From: Lysinibacillus cavernae
GTDB lineage: Bacteria; Bacillota; Bacilli; Bacillales_A; Planococcaceae
DNA length: 64,000 nt
Assembly (NCBI RefSeq): GCF_009724685.1
Contig: NZ_WMEF01000001.1
Coordinates: 1 to 64,000, forward strand
Direction of reading: 5' to 3'
Positions 54,008-64,000 of this stretch are shown piece by piece. The stretch's first letter is position 1, and every line of letters starts with the position of its first letter. Below the pieces are notes generated by a model. The model ran no database searches. It saw only the letters and a program-made list of their open reading frames with translations, and was not told the origin of the DNA. The position numbers and the translations under genes were made by a program.

Positions 54008-54051
54008 AAGAAAAAGCATAAGTCCATATATCATTGAACTCATGCTACTTA
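54008..54051 (-). terminator. Terminator after the siderophore-binding lipoprotein gene
   Basis: On the minus strand AGCATGAGTTCA pairs with TGGACTTATGCT (with wobble) around ATGATATA, followed by TTTTTC. Confidence 0.75.
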
Positions 54052-54055
54052 AACT

Positions 54056-55051
54056 TTATTTAGCAAGATTTTCTTGAATAGCTTCTAAAAACTTAATTCG
54101 GCTGTATGCTGGGCCGCCTTCCATTAACGGGTCTAGCACATTGACAAACACTTGGTCATTTTTAAAAGCATTAATATTTTGGATGATTGGATTCTTTTTA
54201 AAGTCTTCTAAAGCATTTGGAGCATCCGCATTTTCATCTGTCGAAAACTGAACAAATAAATAATCAGGGTTCATATCTGCAAGTTGTTCCACAGAAATAG
54301 CTTCTTGTGATTTTGCTTTTGCAACCTCATCAGGAACTTCTAAACCAAGCTCTCCATATAATACAGCATTTAAAAATACTTCTTTTGGATAAACATAAGC
54401 TTGTCCGCCTCGAATACGTATAGCCGCTACTTTTTTACCTTGCAAGTTTTCTGTTAAAGAAGATTTAGCAGCTTCAATATCAGCCTTATATGTAGACAGT
54501 ATCTTCTCAGCATCTGCTTGCTTGCCAGTTAATTCTGCTACTAAATTCAAATTAGATTCCCAGTTCGTAGAAATATGTGACACTAAAATCGTAGGGGCAA
54601 TTTTCTCTAATTTACTTTGTACTTCTTCTGGAAACTTTGTTGAACCTAATATCACATCTGGATCTAGCTCTAGTATTTTTTCAAAGTTTGGTTTGATTTT
54701 CTCACCAATTGATTCTGCTTTGTCTGTGACTGAAGCATATAGCTCAGGGAACTTACCACCAATAGCAATAGCTCCTACTGGATGAACATCAAGAACGACC
54801 ATATCCTCCATTGCTTCCATAGCACCTGTTACAACAATTCTTTCGGCCTTTTCTGGCACTTCGTAGCTCTCACCAAGATATTGAATTGTTCTCGTACCAT
54901 TGTCATCTGTAGCTTTATCTGATGTTTGTGTTGCTTCTTCTTTAGTAGAATCTGTGGATGGTTCTTCTTGTGCTGCCTTTTTCTCGCCACATGCAGTAAG
55001 GATCAGCATAAATAATGCTATTAAACTAATAAATAGAAATTTCTTTTTCAT
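54056..55051 (-). CDS. Iron-siderophore ABC transporter, substrate-binding lipoprotein
   Basis: A 331-residue protein. The lipoprotein signal ends in LTACGEKK (lipobox Cys near residue 21), followed by a Ser/Thr/Asp-rich linker. Then comes a class III periplasmic-binding fold of the FhuD/FecB group (ERIVVTGAMEAMEDMVVL, FEKILELDPDVILGS, NPDYLFVQFS). ATG at 55051 follows AAGGAG. No permease or ATPase gene is in the window, so it must share one encoded elsewhere. A Fur box lies about 110 bases upstream, so it should be induced by iron limitation. Confidence 0.88.
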   Translation of the reverse strand: MKKKFLFISLIALFMLILTACGEKKAAQEEPSTDSTKEEATQTSDKATDDNGTRTIQYLGESYEVPEKAERIVVTGAMEAMEDMVVLDVHPVGAIAIGGKFPELYASVTDKAESIGEKIKPNFEKILELDPDVILGSTKFPEEVQSKLEKIAPTILVSHISTNWESNLNLVAELTGKQADAEKILSTYKADIEAAKSSLTENLQGKKVAAIRIRGGQAYVYPKEVFLNAVLYGELGLEVPDEVAKAKSQEAISVEQLADMNPDYLFVQFSTDENADAPNALEDFKKNPIIQNINAFKNDQVFVNVLDPLMEGGPAYSRIKFLEAIQENLAK

Positions 55052-55158
55052 GACAATAATCTCCTTTGAATTGTTATGATTATGACAAATAGCTATGGCA
55101 TTTGGCATATTGAAGTACTAAACATGTTGTAACATTATCAGCTCCTAGTTCACTAATT

Positions 55159-55177
55159 GATATTGATTCTCATTATC
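55159..55177. promoter_or_regulatory. Fur box
   Basis: GATATTGATTCTCATTATC matches 16 of 19 positions of the Fur consensus GATAATGATAATCATTATC. It lies upstream of the iron-siderophore binding protein gene on the minus strand, where Fur would repress when iron is plentiful. Confidence 0.7.
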
Positions 55178-55270
55178 ATTTTAGTATGTATTCTTTCAAA
55201 AATCCAGTACTATTTCAATATATTATGAAATTAATTCTCAATTAGATTTTTATATAGACATTAAAAGTAC

Positions 55271-55307
55271 AAAAAACCCTTGCTCCAAACCTAGTTGTGA
55301 CAAGGGT
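55271..55307 (-). terminator. Minus-strand terminator without a clear gene
   Basis: On the minus strand ACCCTTG pairs with CAAGGGT around an 18-base loop, then TTTTTTG. It may end transcription of the small Tyr-rich gene 330 bases upstream or of the open stretch at 55375-55524. Confidence 0.6.
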
Positions 55308-55374
55308 AAGATATAATTAACTGAAACCCTCCATCTCGAATTTGGTAAATGAATGGTTTTAAAGTGTATTCTAT

Positions 55375-55524
55375 CTATTGAAGCAACTCAATCAAATCAA
55401 CCTTTATAACTTGTATACTTATACTTTTAAATGCCATCAGCAAGAAAAGCGGTATCCAAAATAGTACTATCAGACACCCATTGAGGTGTAATTTAGTTTT
55501 ATCCTTATAAATAAGCTTTTTTAA
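55375..55524 (-). other. Short open stretch, possible gene remnant
   Basis: Forty-nine codons without a stop, ending KVDLIELLQ, with one hydrophobic segment (CLIVLFWIPLFLLMAF). There is no good start codon: a GTG two codons before is cut off by a TAG. It is followed by a terminator. It may be the end of a decayed membrane-protein gene or chance. The rest of 55308-55635 shows nothing I can assign. Confidence 0.25.
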
Positions 55525-55635
55525 CTAAATCACGCTAAAATACTTACACTTCATGTAGATATAATTTGAAAACATTACTAAGTAGTCAAAGGTTATTCAG
55601 AAAAACATTTTGGTGAATTAGTGGAAGGATTTAAA

Positions 55636-55836
55636 TTAGTAGCCATATGGACGGTTGTATGGTTGGCGGTAGTACGGTGGGTAGAACGGAAAGAACGGGT
55701 AGAATGGATAGAATGGGTAGAATGGGTATTGATAACGTGGACGTCTTCTTCTCCGACGCCTTCCATAACTGTCATAATCATAATCGTAATCATCATCGTA
55801 CCTATCTCTACCATATTGTTCATAATAATCACGCAT
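55636..55836 (-). CDS. Small Tyr/Arg/Pro-rich protein with YPF repeats
   Basis: A 66-residue protein in three blocks: Asp/Tyr-rich (RDRYDDDYDYDYDSYG), an Arg run of seven, then YPFYPFYPFYPFFPFYPPYY and a Gly-Tyr end. The ATG is 7 bases after AAAGGAGG, which separates it from overlapping open frames that lack such a site. Such Tyr-rich repeats are common in spore coat proteins cross-linked during sporulation, but no family was recognised. It is similar in style to the gene at 30917-31120. Confidence 0.65.
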   Translation of the reverse strand: MRDYYEQYGRDRYDDDYDYDYDSYGRRRRRRRPRYQYPFYPFYPFYPFFPFYPPYYRQPYNRPYGY

Positions 55837-56107
55837 AATTTTTCCTCCTTTCGATTTCCGTATAGGTTATGCTACATAAGGATTGACCTTCTATATATTT
55901 GCCTATATTAAACATCATTCATCTTGCTTGAACCGTGTACTGGCTTTACAAGGAAATTCTTGATGAATTGATACAAGCTATCGGTCTTAAGATCATTTTA
56001 ATTAATCAATTTAAAAACATAATTTTTCAGAACTATTAGAATCTAGGACAGTAAAAAATCGATTGGATAACAAATGCTTCCGATACACATTTACATAGAT
56101 ATGAATA
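55837..56107. other. AT-rich intergenic stretch
   Basis: About 270 bases (395 to the sufB stop, the terminator included) with no gene, promoter or repeat I can support. A pair of CGGCACG copies 11 bases apart occurs at about 56152-56169, beyond the terminator. Confidence 0.5.
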
Positions 56108-56138
56108 AAAAAGAAGACGAACTAAAAAAGTTCGCCTC
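56108..56138 (-). terminator. Probable terminator of the suf operon
   Basis: On the minus strand GGCGAAC pairs with GTTCGTC around TTTTTTA, followed by TTCTTTTTT. It lies about 95 bases after the sufB stop. Confidence 0.65.
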
Positions 56139-56231
56139 CATAAAGTCAGAATCGGCACGTTTCCGGCACGATCGATTTTTATTGTTGTTTAAAAACCTTT
56201 AAATGCTTTTATATCAAGCATTTCAGGTGTA

Positions 56232-57629
56232 TTACCCGATACTGCCTTCCATCTCAAACTTAATCAGACGGTTCATTTCTACTGCATATTCCATTGGTAG
56301 TTCTTTTGTGAATGGCTCAATGAAGCCCATTACGATCATTTCTGTCGCTTCTTCTTCAGAAATTCCACGAGACATTAAATAGAATAATTGCTCTTCAGAT
56401 ACTTTTGAAACTTTTGCTTCATGCTCTAAAGAAACATTATCATTAAAGATTTCGTTATAAGGAATTGTATCAGAAGTCGATTGGTTATCCATGATCAGCG
56501 TATCACATTCGATGTTTGCACGGGCACCACTTGCTTTAGGACCGAAACGAACTTGTCCCATATATGTTACCTTACCACCTTGTTTAGCAATCGATTTAGA
56601 TACGATTGTTGAAGATGTGTTTGGTGCCATATGGATCATTTTTGCTCCAGCATGTTGATGCTGTCCTTTACCTGCTAATGCAATGGATAATGTCATACCA
56701 CGAGCACCTTCACCTTTTAGGATACATGCTGGGTATTTCATTGTTAATTTAGAACCGATGTTACCATCAATCCATTCCATTGTACCGTTCTCTTCAACAA
56801 CTGTACGTTTCGTAACAAGGTTGTATACGTTATTCGCCCAGTTTTGAATCGTTGTATAACGGCAATATGCATCTTTACGTACAACAATTTCTACAACTGC
56901 TGAGTGTAAAGAGTTGGTAGTGTAAACAGGAGCTGTACAACCTTCAACATAGTGTACATGTGCACCCTCGTCCACGATAATTAATGTACGTTCGAATTGC
57001 CCCATATTTTCAGAGTTAATACGGAAGTAAGCTTGTAATGGTGTTTCTACTTTAACACCTGGTGGTACATAGATAAATGATCCACCTGACCATACAGCTG
57101 AGTTCAATGCAGCAAATTTATTGTCAGTGTAAGGAATAACTTTACCCCAGTATTGTTTGAAAATATCTTCGTTTTCACGTAAAGCAGAGTCAGTATCTTT
57201 GAACACAATTCCAAGATCCTCAAGGTCTTTTTTCATGTTGTGATAAACTACCTCAGACTCATATTGTGCTGATACACCAGCAAGGTATTTTTGTTCTGCT
57301 TCAGGAATACCTAATTTATCAAAAGTAGCTTTGATTTCTTCAGGTACTTCATCCCATGATCGTTGTGTAGCTTCTGATGGTTTTACATAGTACGTAATTT
57401 CATCAAAATCTAAATCTCCAAGATCGCCACCCCATTGCGGCATTGGTTTTGTATAAAATGTTTCAAGTGCTTTTAAGCGGTATTCAAGCATCCACTCTGG
57501 CTCTTGTTTCATATTTGAAATTTCACGGACGATTTCTTCAGTTAAACCACGTTTTGAACGGAAAATTGATACGTCCTTGTCATGGAAACCGTATTTGTAA
57601 TCGCCGATATCAGGCATTTTTTTAGCCAT
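56232..57629 (-). CDS. sufB: Fe-S cluster assembly scaffold SufB
   Basis: A 465-residue beta-helix protein, the same length as B. subtilis SufB. With SufC and SufD it forms the SufBCD scaffold where [4Fe-4S] clusters are built. Seen are [30 protein letters not shown], and the C-terminal [19 protein letters not shown] shared with SufD. ATG at 57629 is 5 bases after GGAGGAG. It is the last gene of sufC-sufD-sufS-sufU-sufB. Confidence 0.96.
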   Translation of the reverse strand: MAKKMPDIGDYKYGFHDKDVSIFRSKRGLTEEIVREISNMKQEPEWMLEYRLKALETFYTKPMPQWGGDLGDLDFDEITYYVKPSEATQRSWDEVPEEIKATFDKLGIPEAEQKYLAGVSAQYESEVVYHNMKKDLEDLGIVFKDTDSALRENEDIFKQYWGKVIPYTDNKFAALNSAVWSGGSFIYVPPGVKVETPLQAYFRINSENMGQFERTLIIVDEGAHVHYVEGCTAPVYTTNSLHSAVVEIVVRKDAYCRYTTIQNWANNVYNLVTKRTVVEENGTMEWIDGNIGSKLTMKYPACILKGEGARGMTLSIALAGKGQHQHAGAKMIHMAPNTSSTIVSKSIAKQGGKVTYMGQVRFGPKASGARANIECDTLIMDNQSTSDTIPYNEIFNDNVSLEHEAKVSKVSEEQLFYLMSRGISEEEATEMIVMGFIEPFTKELPMEYAVEMNRLIKFEMEGSIG

Positions 57630-57676
57630 CGTTTCTCCTCCGTTCATTGAGATGTATTTTTCAAGGTATTCACCCC

Positions 57677-57714
57677 TTGCCTTGAGTGAAAGTATTTTGC
57701 TTTCACTCAGGCAA
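57677..57714 (-). promoter_or_regulatory. Strong hairpin between sufU and sufB
   Basis: TTGCCTGAGTGAAAG and CTTTCACTCAAGGCAA form a 15-bp stem with one bulged base and a 7-base loop in the 99-base sufU-sufB gap. No T run follows on the minus strand, so it is not an ordinary terminator. It may protect or process the mRNA and set the SufB level relative to the genes before it. Confidence 0.6.
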
Positions 57715-57728
57715 TAAGGAAGTAAGTT

Positions 57729-60680
<2,952 letters not shown>

Positions 60681-60698
60681 GCTAGTTCGTCCTCCTTC

Positions 60699-61478
60699 TT
60701 ATGCTTCTTGCTCTTCTGTTTCTTCTTCGATACCTAATTCTTTTTTAATCCAGTCATAACCTTCTGCTTCTAAGCGTTGTGCAAGCTCTGCACCACCAGA
60801 TTTAACAACACGACCTTGCATCATTACGTGAACATGGTCTGGTGTAATGTAGTTTAATAGACGTTGATAGTGCGTGATCATTAAGCAGCCAAAGCCTTCA
60901 CCGCGCATTGCGTTGATCCCTTTTGATACTACTTTAAGTGCATCGATATCAAGACCTGAGTCAATTTCGTCTAAAATCGCAATTGTTGGTTTAATCATCA
61001 TTAATTGAAGAATTTCATTACGTTTTTTCTCACCGCCAGAGAAACCTTCATTTAAATAACGTTGAGCCATATCTTCATTCATTTCAAGGAATTCCATGTT
61101 TTTATCTAATTCACGAATAAATTTCATCAATGAAATTTCATCGCCTTCTTCACGACGTGCATTAATAGCTGAACGCAAGAAATCGGCATTTGTTACACCA
61201 GCAATTTCAGATGGATATTGCATAGCTAGGAATAAACCAGCTTGAGCACGCTCGTCTACTTCCATTTCAAGTACATCTTCACCATCAAGCTCAACAGTAC
61301 CTGAAGTAACTTCATATTTTGGATGACCCATAATAGCAGAAGCTAGTGTCGATTTACCAGTTCCGTTTGGTCCCATGATTGCGTGAATTTCATTTGTATT
61401 AATTGTAAGATTTACGCCTTTTAAAATCTCTTTCCCGTCGATTGCAACGTGAAGATCTTTAATAACTAAAGTTGACAT
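60699..61478 (-). CDS. sufC: Fe-S cluster assembly ATPase SufC
   Basis: A 259-residue ABC-type ATPase without membrane partners. It has Walker A MGPNGTGKST, the Suf-type signature EGFSGGEKKRNEI, Walker B ILDEIDSGLDIDAL and MITHYQRLL. It drives conformational changes of SufB and SufD. ATG at 61478 is 7 bases after GGAGG. First gene of the operon, with nearly 490 bases of noncoding sequence upstream. Confidence 0.96.
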   Translation of the reverse strand: MSTLVIKDLHVAIDGKEILKGVNLTINTNEIHAIMGPNGTGKSTLASAIMGHPKYEVTSGTVELDGEDVLEMEVDERAQAGLFLAMQYPSEIAGVTNADFLRSAINARREEGDEISLMKFIRELDKNMEFLEMNEDMAQRYLNEGFSGGEKKRNEILQLMMIKPTIAILDEIDSGLDIDALKVVSKGINAMRGEGFGCLMITHYQRLLNYITPDHVHVMMQGRVVKSGGAELAQRLEAEGYDWIKKELGIEEETEEQEA

Positions 61479-61911
61479 GAAAATACCTCCATAGTGTTCA
61501 GTGAATGGGTCAACCATTCCTTAATTATCATCATTCTAATCTTAACTGAAAATCGTTCTCTATGCAAACCATTTCAATTACTTTCCCATTCTTCAAATAA
61601 AATCTTGAAAAATAAAGGCTTTGTAAGCATTTTCAGATTATTACCACTTCATCTCGTCAATGAGAATGGACTTTCTTCATTTTCAATGAATTATCTCTAA
61701 TTGAGAATCGATTTCATCTAGCTACATAGTGAAAACCCCGTGAAAAGTGCTAATTGTAGCGGTTTTGTGACGAATTTGCATAAACAACCATATCTATACT
61801 ATAACCTATTTCATTAAAATGGAATCAATTAAAGTTGATATTGTAAGAAAGAAATTTTGATTAAAAAAGTGTGCGACTTATCCTGAAAAGATGAAAAACG
61901 TAGATAAATTA
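61479..61911. other. Long region upstream of sufC
   Basis: Over 430 bases with no gene. It contains TACAAT on the minus strand near 61747 but without a convincing -35, and several TGAGAAT/ATTCTCA-like half sites (near 61540, 61663 and 61702) that partly resemble Fur or PerR boxes. None matches well enough to call. The suf promoter must lie here. Confidence 0.4.
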
Positions 61912-61946
61912 AAAGGCAGAAACATTGATAATCAACATTTCTGCGC
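61912..61946 (-). terminator. Terminator after the response regulator
   Basis: On the minus strand GCAGAAATGTTGAT pairs with ATCAATGTTTCTGC, followed by CTTTTAATTT. Confidence 0.75.
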
Positions 61947-61968
61947 TTTCTTTTACATATACATACAG

Positions 61969-62733
61969 TCAGCCTAGATTATAAGCCCATAAATACCCTT
62001 TTGATTCCAGTATAAAAGCAGTTGGATCTGAGGAGTCAGCAATAATAATTGCCCCATTCGTCTTCAGCTCATAGCCATCATTCACACGCTCTATTTGAAT
62101 GGGCAAACCTATCTCTATAAAAAGCTGACGAATACGGTAGATTGTATTATAAAGATTGGCTAATGCTTTTTTCTCATCTAGATTGGGCCAAATATCATCT
62201 AAGATACGATATTTCGATACTACGATTCCTTCGTTGACTAATAAATAATAGAAAAGTTCCTCCGTGACCTTTGTTCGCCATTTGATTGCTCTTCCATTCA
62301 ACCGCGCGCCAACTTCACCTTTCAATCTAACTTCTAGCTTCGTCGAATTTTGTTTCGATTGACGTCCATAATATTTTATCAATCTATCATTCAATTGAAG
62401 CACGATGCTCGGGGTCATTGGTTTCATTATATAATCCAATGCTTGCACTCGAAATGCATCTACAGCATATTTTGCATAGGCAGTTGAAAATACGATTGGA
62501 ACATCAATACCTTCCTCTACTAAATAAGCAGCAAGTTCCAATCCATTCATCTTAGGCATTTCAATATCTAAGATAATCGCATCGTATTCACCTTTTATTG
62601 TCAAAATCTGAGCTGCCGCTTCTATAGGAGATGTATAGGAAGCAATAACCTCAAATATCCCCTCTTTTTCAAGCAAGAGTTTATGCAAATCTGAAATCGG
62701 CTGTTCATCCTCTACCATAATAATTCTCCACAT
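61969..62733 (-). CDS. Response regulator with a C-terminal winged-helix (SARP/BTAD-like) domain
   Basis: A 254-residue regulator. The receiver is at 1-120, with MVEDEQP, the phosphoacceptor in IILDIEMPKMNG and the lysine in YIMKPMTP. The C-terminal half (LNGRAIKWRTKVTEELFYYL, KYRILDDIWPNLDEKKALAN, LYNTIYRIRQL) resembles the winged-helix domain of SARP-type regulators rather than OmpR or LytTR. The start lies inside the end of the hybrid kinase gene (29-base overlap), so the two are a pair. Target genes are unknown. Confidence 0.82.
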   Translation of the reverse strand: MWRIIMVEDEQPISDLHKLLLEKEGIFEVIASYTSPIEAAAQILTIKGEYDAIILDIEMPKMNGLELAAYLVEEGIDVPIVFSTAYAKYAVDAFRVQALDYIMKPMTPSIVLQLNDRLIKYYGRQSKQNSTKLEVRLKGEVGARLNGRAIKWRTKVTEELFYYLLVNEGIVVSKYRILDDIWPNLDEKKALANLYNTIYRIRQLFIEIGLPIQIERVNDGYELKTNGAIIIADSSDPTAFILESKGYLWAYNLG

Positions 62734-64000
62734 GTTGAAGCTCCTTTAAAGGTTGTATTAATAACATCGTTGTACCCTCATCTTTTTTTGAAGTAATGGC
62801 AAGAGTAGCATGTGGTATTTCTTTTACTCTACGCAAAACATTAGTAAACCCGATTCCATTTGAAAATTTGTTTTCACCATTATTCATAGCAACTACCTGT
62901 TCCTCAGTCATTCCAACGCCATCATCCATCACTTGAATAATAAGATTATCTTGCTGCCTTTTCATTTCAATAGTGACTGTGCCATTTCCGTCTTTTTCAA
63001 AAATACCATGTCGAATAGCATTTTCAACTAACGGCTGAATCAGTAAGTTTGGAATTTCTACTCTCGCCACATCTAGTGTTTCCTCTATTGAAAATACAAC
63101 CGTTAATTTATTACCAAAGCGAGCTTGTTCAATTTCTACATATGCCCGTATGATTTCAAGCTCTTTTTCTAATGTTGCACGTTGTCCCTCCTTGCCTGAC
63201 TCCAATATATAACGTAAATAGGTAGATAACATCGTTAATAAATGCCCTGCACGCTCTCCATCTGTATAGCAAAACGAAATTATACTACTTAGTGCATTGT
63301 ATAAAAAGTGTGGATTGATTTGTGCCTGAAGAAAAGCCATTTCATGCTCAATTGCTTTGCCCATCGCCTCTTTTGTTAACGTAATAGCAGATAAACGTGC
63401 AATTAACATTTCTTTCGTGGCGGGCTTGCGGATATAATCATTTGCCCCTGATTCAAGTACGAGTGAAATATTAGTTGGATATTCATTGGCTACTAACATA
63501 ACAACCGGTAAATCGATATAACTATAATATTGACGTATATTTTTTGTCAGCGCAATTCCATCCATTCCTGGCATCACTTCATCTATCATTAAAAAATCAG
63601 GCTTTTGTTGTCGGATGATGGCAAGTGCCTCCTCAGAGCTATGCACTAGCTCTATAGAATAATGACTTTGTAGAAGTGTTTGTAGCACTTCTGCATGAAT
63701 CACATCATCCTCGACTATTAGTAATTTGGGCAAGTTGTCATTAAACAGTGTCTGATCATTCATCGTGACATTCATTTCATCGTCTTTCAGCACTTGCTCA
63801 TAACCACCAAATGGCAAAGTGATAATAAAACGAATGCCGTTTGGTAATAAATCAATTGAATAGGTGCCTCCCATCTGCTCAATGATGGCTCTCCCAATAG
63901 ATTGTCCTGTCTCATCTGCTGCAATTTGCTGTATTGGTTCAGGACCAATTCCTTCAATCGAAATTCTTACATCTGTATCAAGATGTAAAACTGTTATAAT
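62705..64000 (-). CDS. Hybrid sensor histidine kinase/response regulator, 5' part outside the window
   Basis: The frame is open to the last base of the window, so the N-terminus is missing; 431 codons plus stop are seen. The first 60 residues look like the end of a histidine kinase ATPase domain (TGQSIGRAIIEQMGGTYSID, RFIITLPFGG). A receiver domain follows (LLIVEDDVIHAEVL, MIDEVMPGMDG, YIRKPATKE). Then comes a LytS-type kinase domain (QAQINPHFLYNALSSIISF) with its own ATPase (VENAIRHGIFEKDG, DDGVGMTEEQ). A kinase-receiver-kinase order is unusual. It pairs with the overlapping response regulator. Confidence 0.85.
   Translation of the reverse strand: MITVLHLDTDVRISIEGIGPEPIQQIAADETGQSIGRAIIEQMGGTYSIDLLPNGIRFIITLPFGGYEQVLKDDEMNVTMNDQTLFNDNLPKLLIVEDDVIHAEVLQTLLQSHYSIELVHSSEEALAIIRQQKPDFLMIDEVMPGMDGIALTKNIRQYYSYIDLPVVMLVANEYPTNISLVLESGANDYIRKPATKEMLIARLSAITLTKEAMGKAIEHEMAFLQAQINPHFLYNALSSIISFCYTDGERAGHLLTMLSTYLRYILESGKEGQRATLEKELEIIRAYVEIEQARFGNKLTVVFSIEETLDVARVEIPNLLIQPLVENAIRHGIFEKDGNGTVTIEMKRQQDNLIIQVMDDGVGMTEEQVVAMNNGENKFSNGIGFTNVLRRVKEIPHATLAITSKKDEGTTMLLIQPLKELQHVENYYGRG

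Noticed and set aside
55593-55911. Overlapping open frames on both strands (His/Thr/Ser-rich 79 aa on minus; 96 and 63 aa on plus)
   Set aside because: They are shadows of the low-complexity Tyr-rich gene; only the frame at 55636-55836 has a Shine-Dalgarno site at the right distance.
55837-56107. Short plus-strand open frame after a GTG (about 33 codons)
   Set aside because: No ribosome binding site and no recognisable sequence; length is expected by chance.
61479-61911. Fur or PerR boxes upstream of sufC
   Set aside because: Several TGAGAAT-like halves occur, but the best pairs match only about 10 of 14 arm positions, which is too weak in AT-rich DNA.

Overview
The window looks like core chromosome of a low-GC, endospore-forming Firmicute close to Lysinibacillus (Bacillaceae/Planococcaceae). 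The grounds are an AT-rich composition, AAGGAGG-type ribosome binding sites, the sporulation gene yunB, a sufCDSUB operon in the Bacillus order, and blocks whose content follows B. subtilis: yugI/yugE/patB/pbpD/yufK/mrp; cysH-cysP-sat-cysC; pepA-yuiD-yuiB; and yutM/yutI/yuzD/yutJ/yuzB/yutF/yutE/yutD/lipA/yunB/yunD/yunE/yunF. No rRNA, tRNA, CRISPR array, prophage or complete insertion sequence was seen.

Layout. 0-11 kb: S1-domain protein, an ECF sigma factor with a very large membrane-bound partner, a sodium-dependent transporter, a C-S lyase, a CorA-like membrane protein, a cyclophilin and the class A penicillin-binding protein PbpD. 11-17 kb: the complete seven-gene Mrp Na+/H+ antiporter operon. 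17-31 kb: a sulfur-assimilation island with sulfate activation and APS/PAPS reduction (cysH-cysP-sat-cysC), a sulfate ABC transporter, and siroheme synthesis plus NADPH sulfite reductase (sumT-sirB-yezD-cysJ-cysI). 31-39 kb: leucyl aminopeptidase, yuiD, yuiB, and a CstA transporter beside a LytS/LytT two-component system. 39-41 kb: a small accessory islet (a broken membrane-protein gene, a DUF402 protein, a streptothricin acetyltransferase). 41-54 kb: the yut/yun block (Fe-S carriers, NDH-2-like dehydrogenase, HAD phosphatases, lipoyl synthase, HD-GYP protein). 54-56 kb: iron-siderophore binding lipoprotein with a Fur box and a Tyr/Pro-rich mini-protein. 56-61.5 kb: the suf Fe-S assembly operon. 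62-64 kb: a response regulator and the 3' part of a hybrid histidine kinase that runs off the window.

How the genes work together. The sulfur island covers sulfate import (two independent systems), activation, reduction to sulfite and then sulfide, and most of the siroheme cofactor pathway. Three of its transcription units start with a sigma-A-type promoter, a short hairpin and an intrinsic terminator. The cysH and sumT leaders share a 12-nt identical core, and the sbp leader has the same architecture without sequence identity. I regard this as the best candidate for an undescribed regulatory element here. Other regulatory features readable from sequence are two Rex-like operators on the NDH-2 promoter, an ECF-type promoter in front of the ECF sigma gene, a Fur box, a terminator hairpin that contains the yunB Shine-Dalgarno sequence, and a strong hairpin between sufU and sufB. 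Start codons were chosen from Shine-Dalgarno position, so several differ from the longest open frame.
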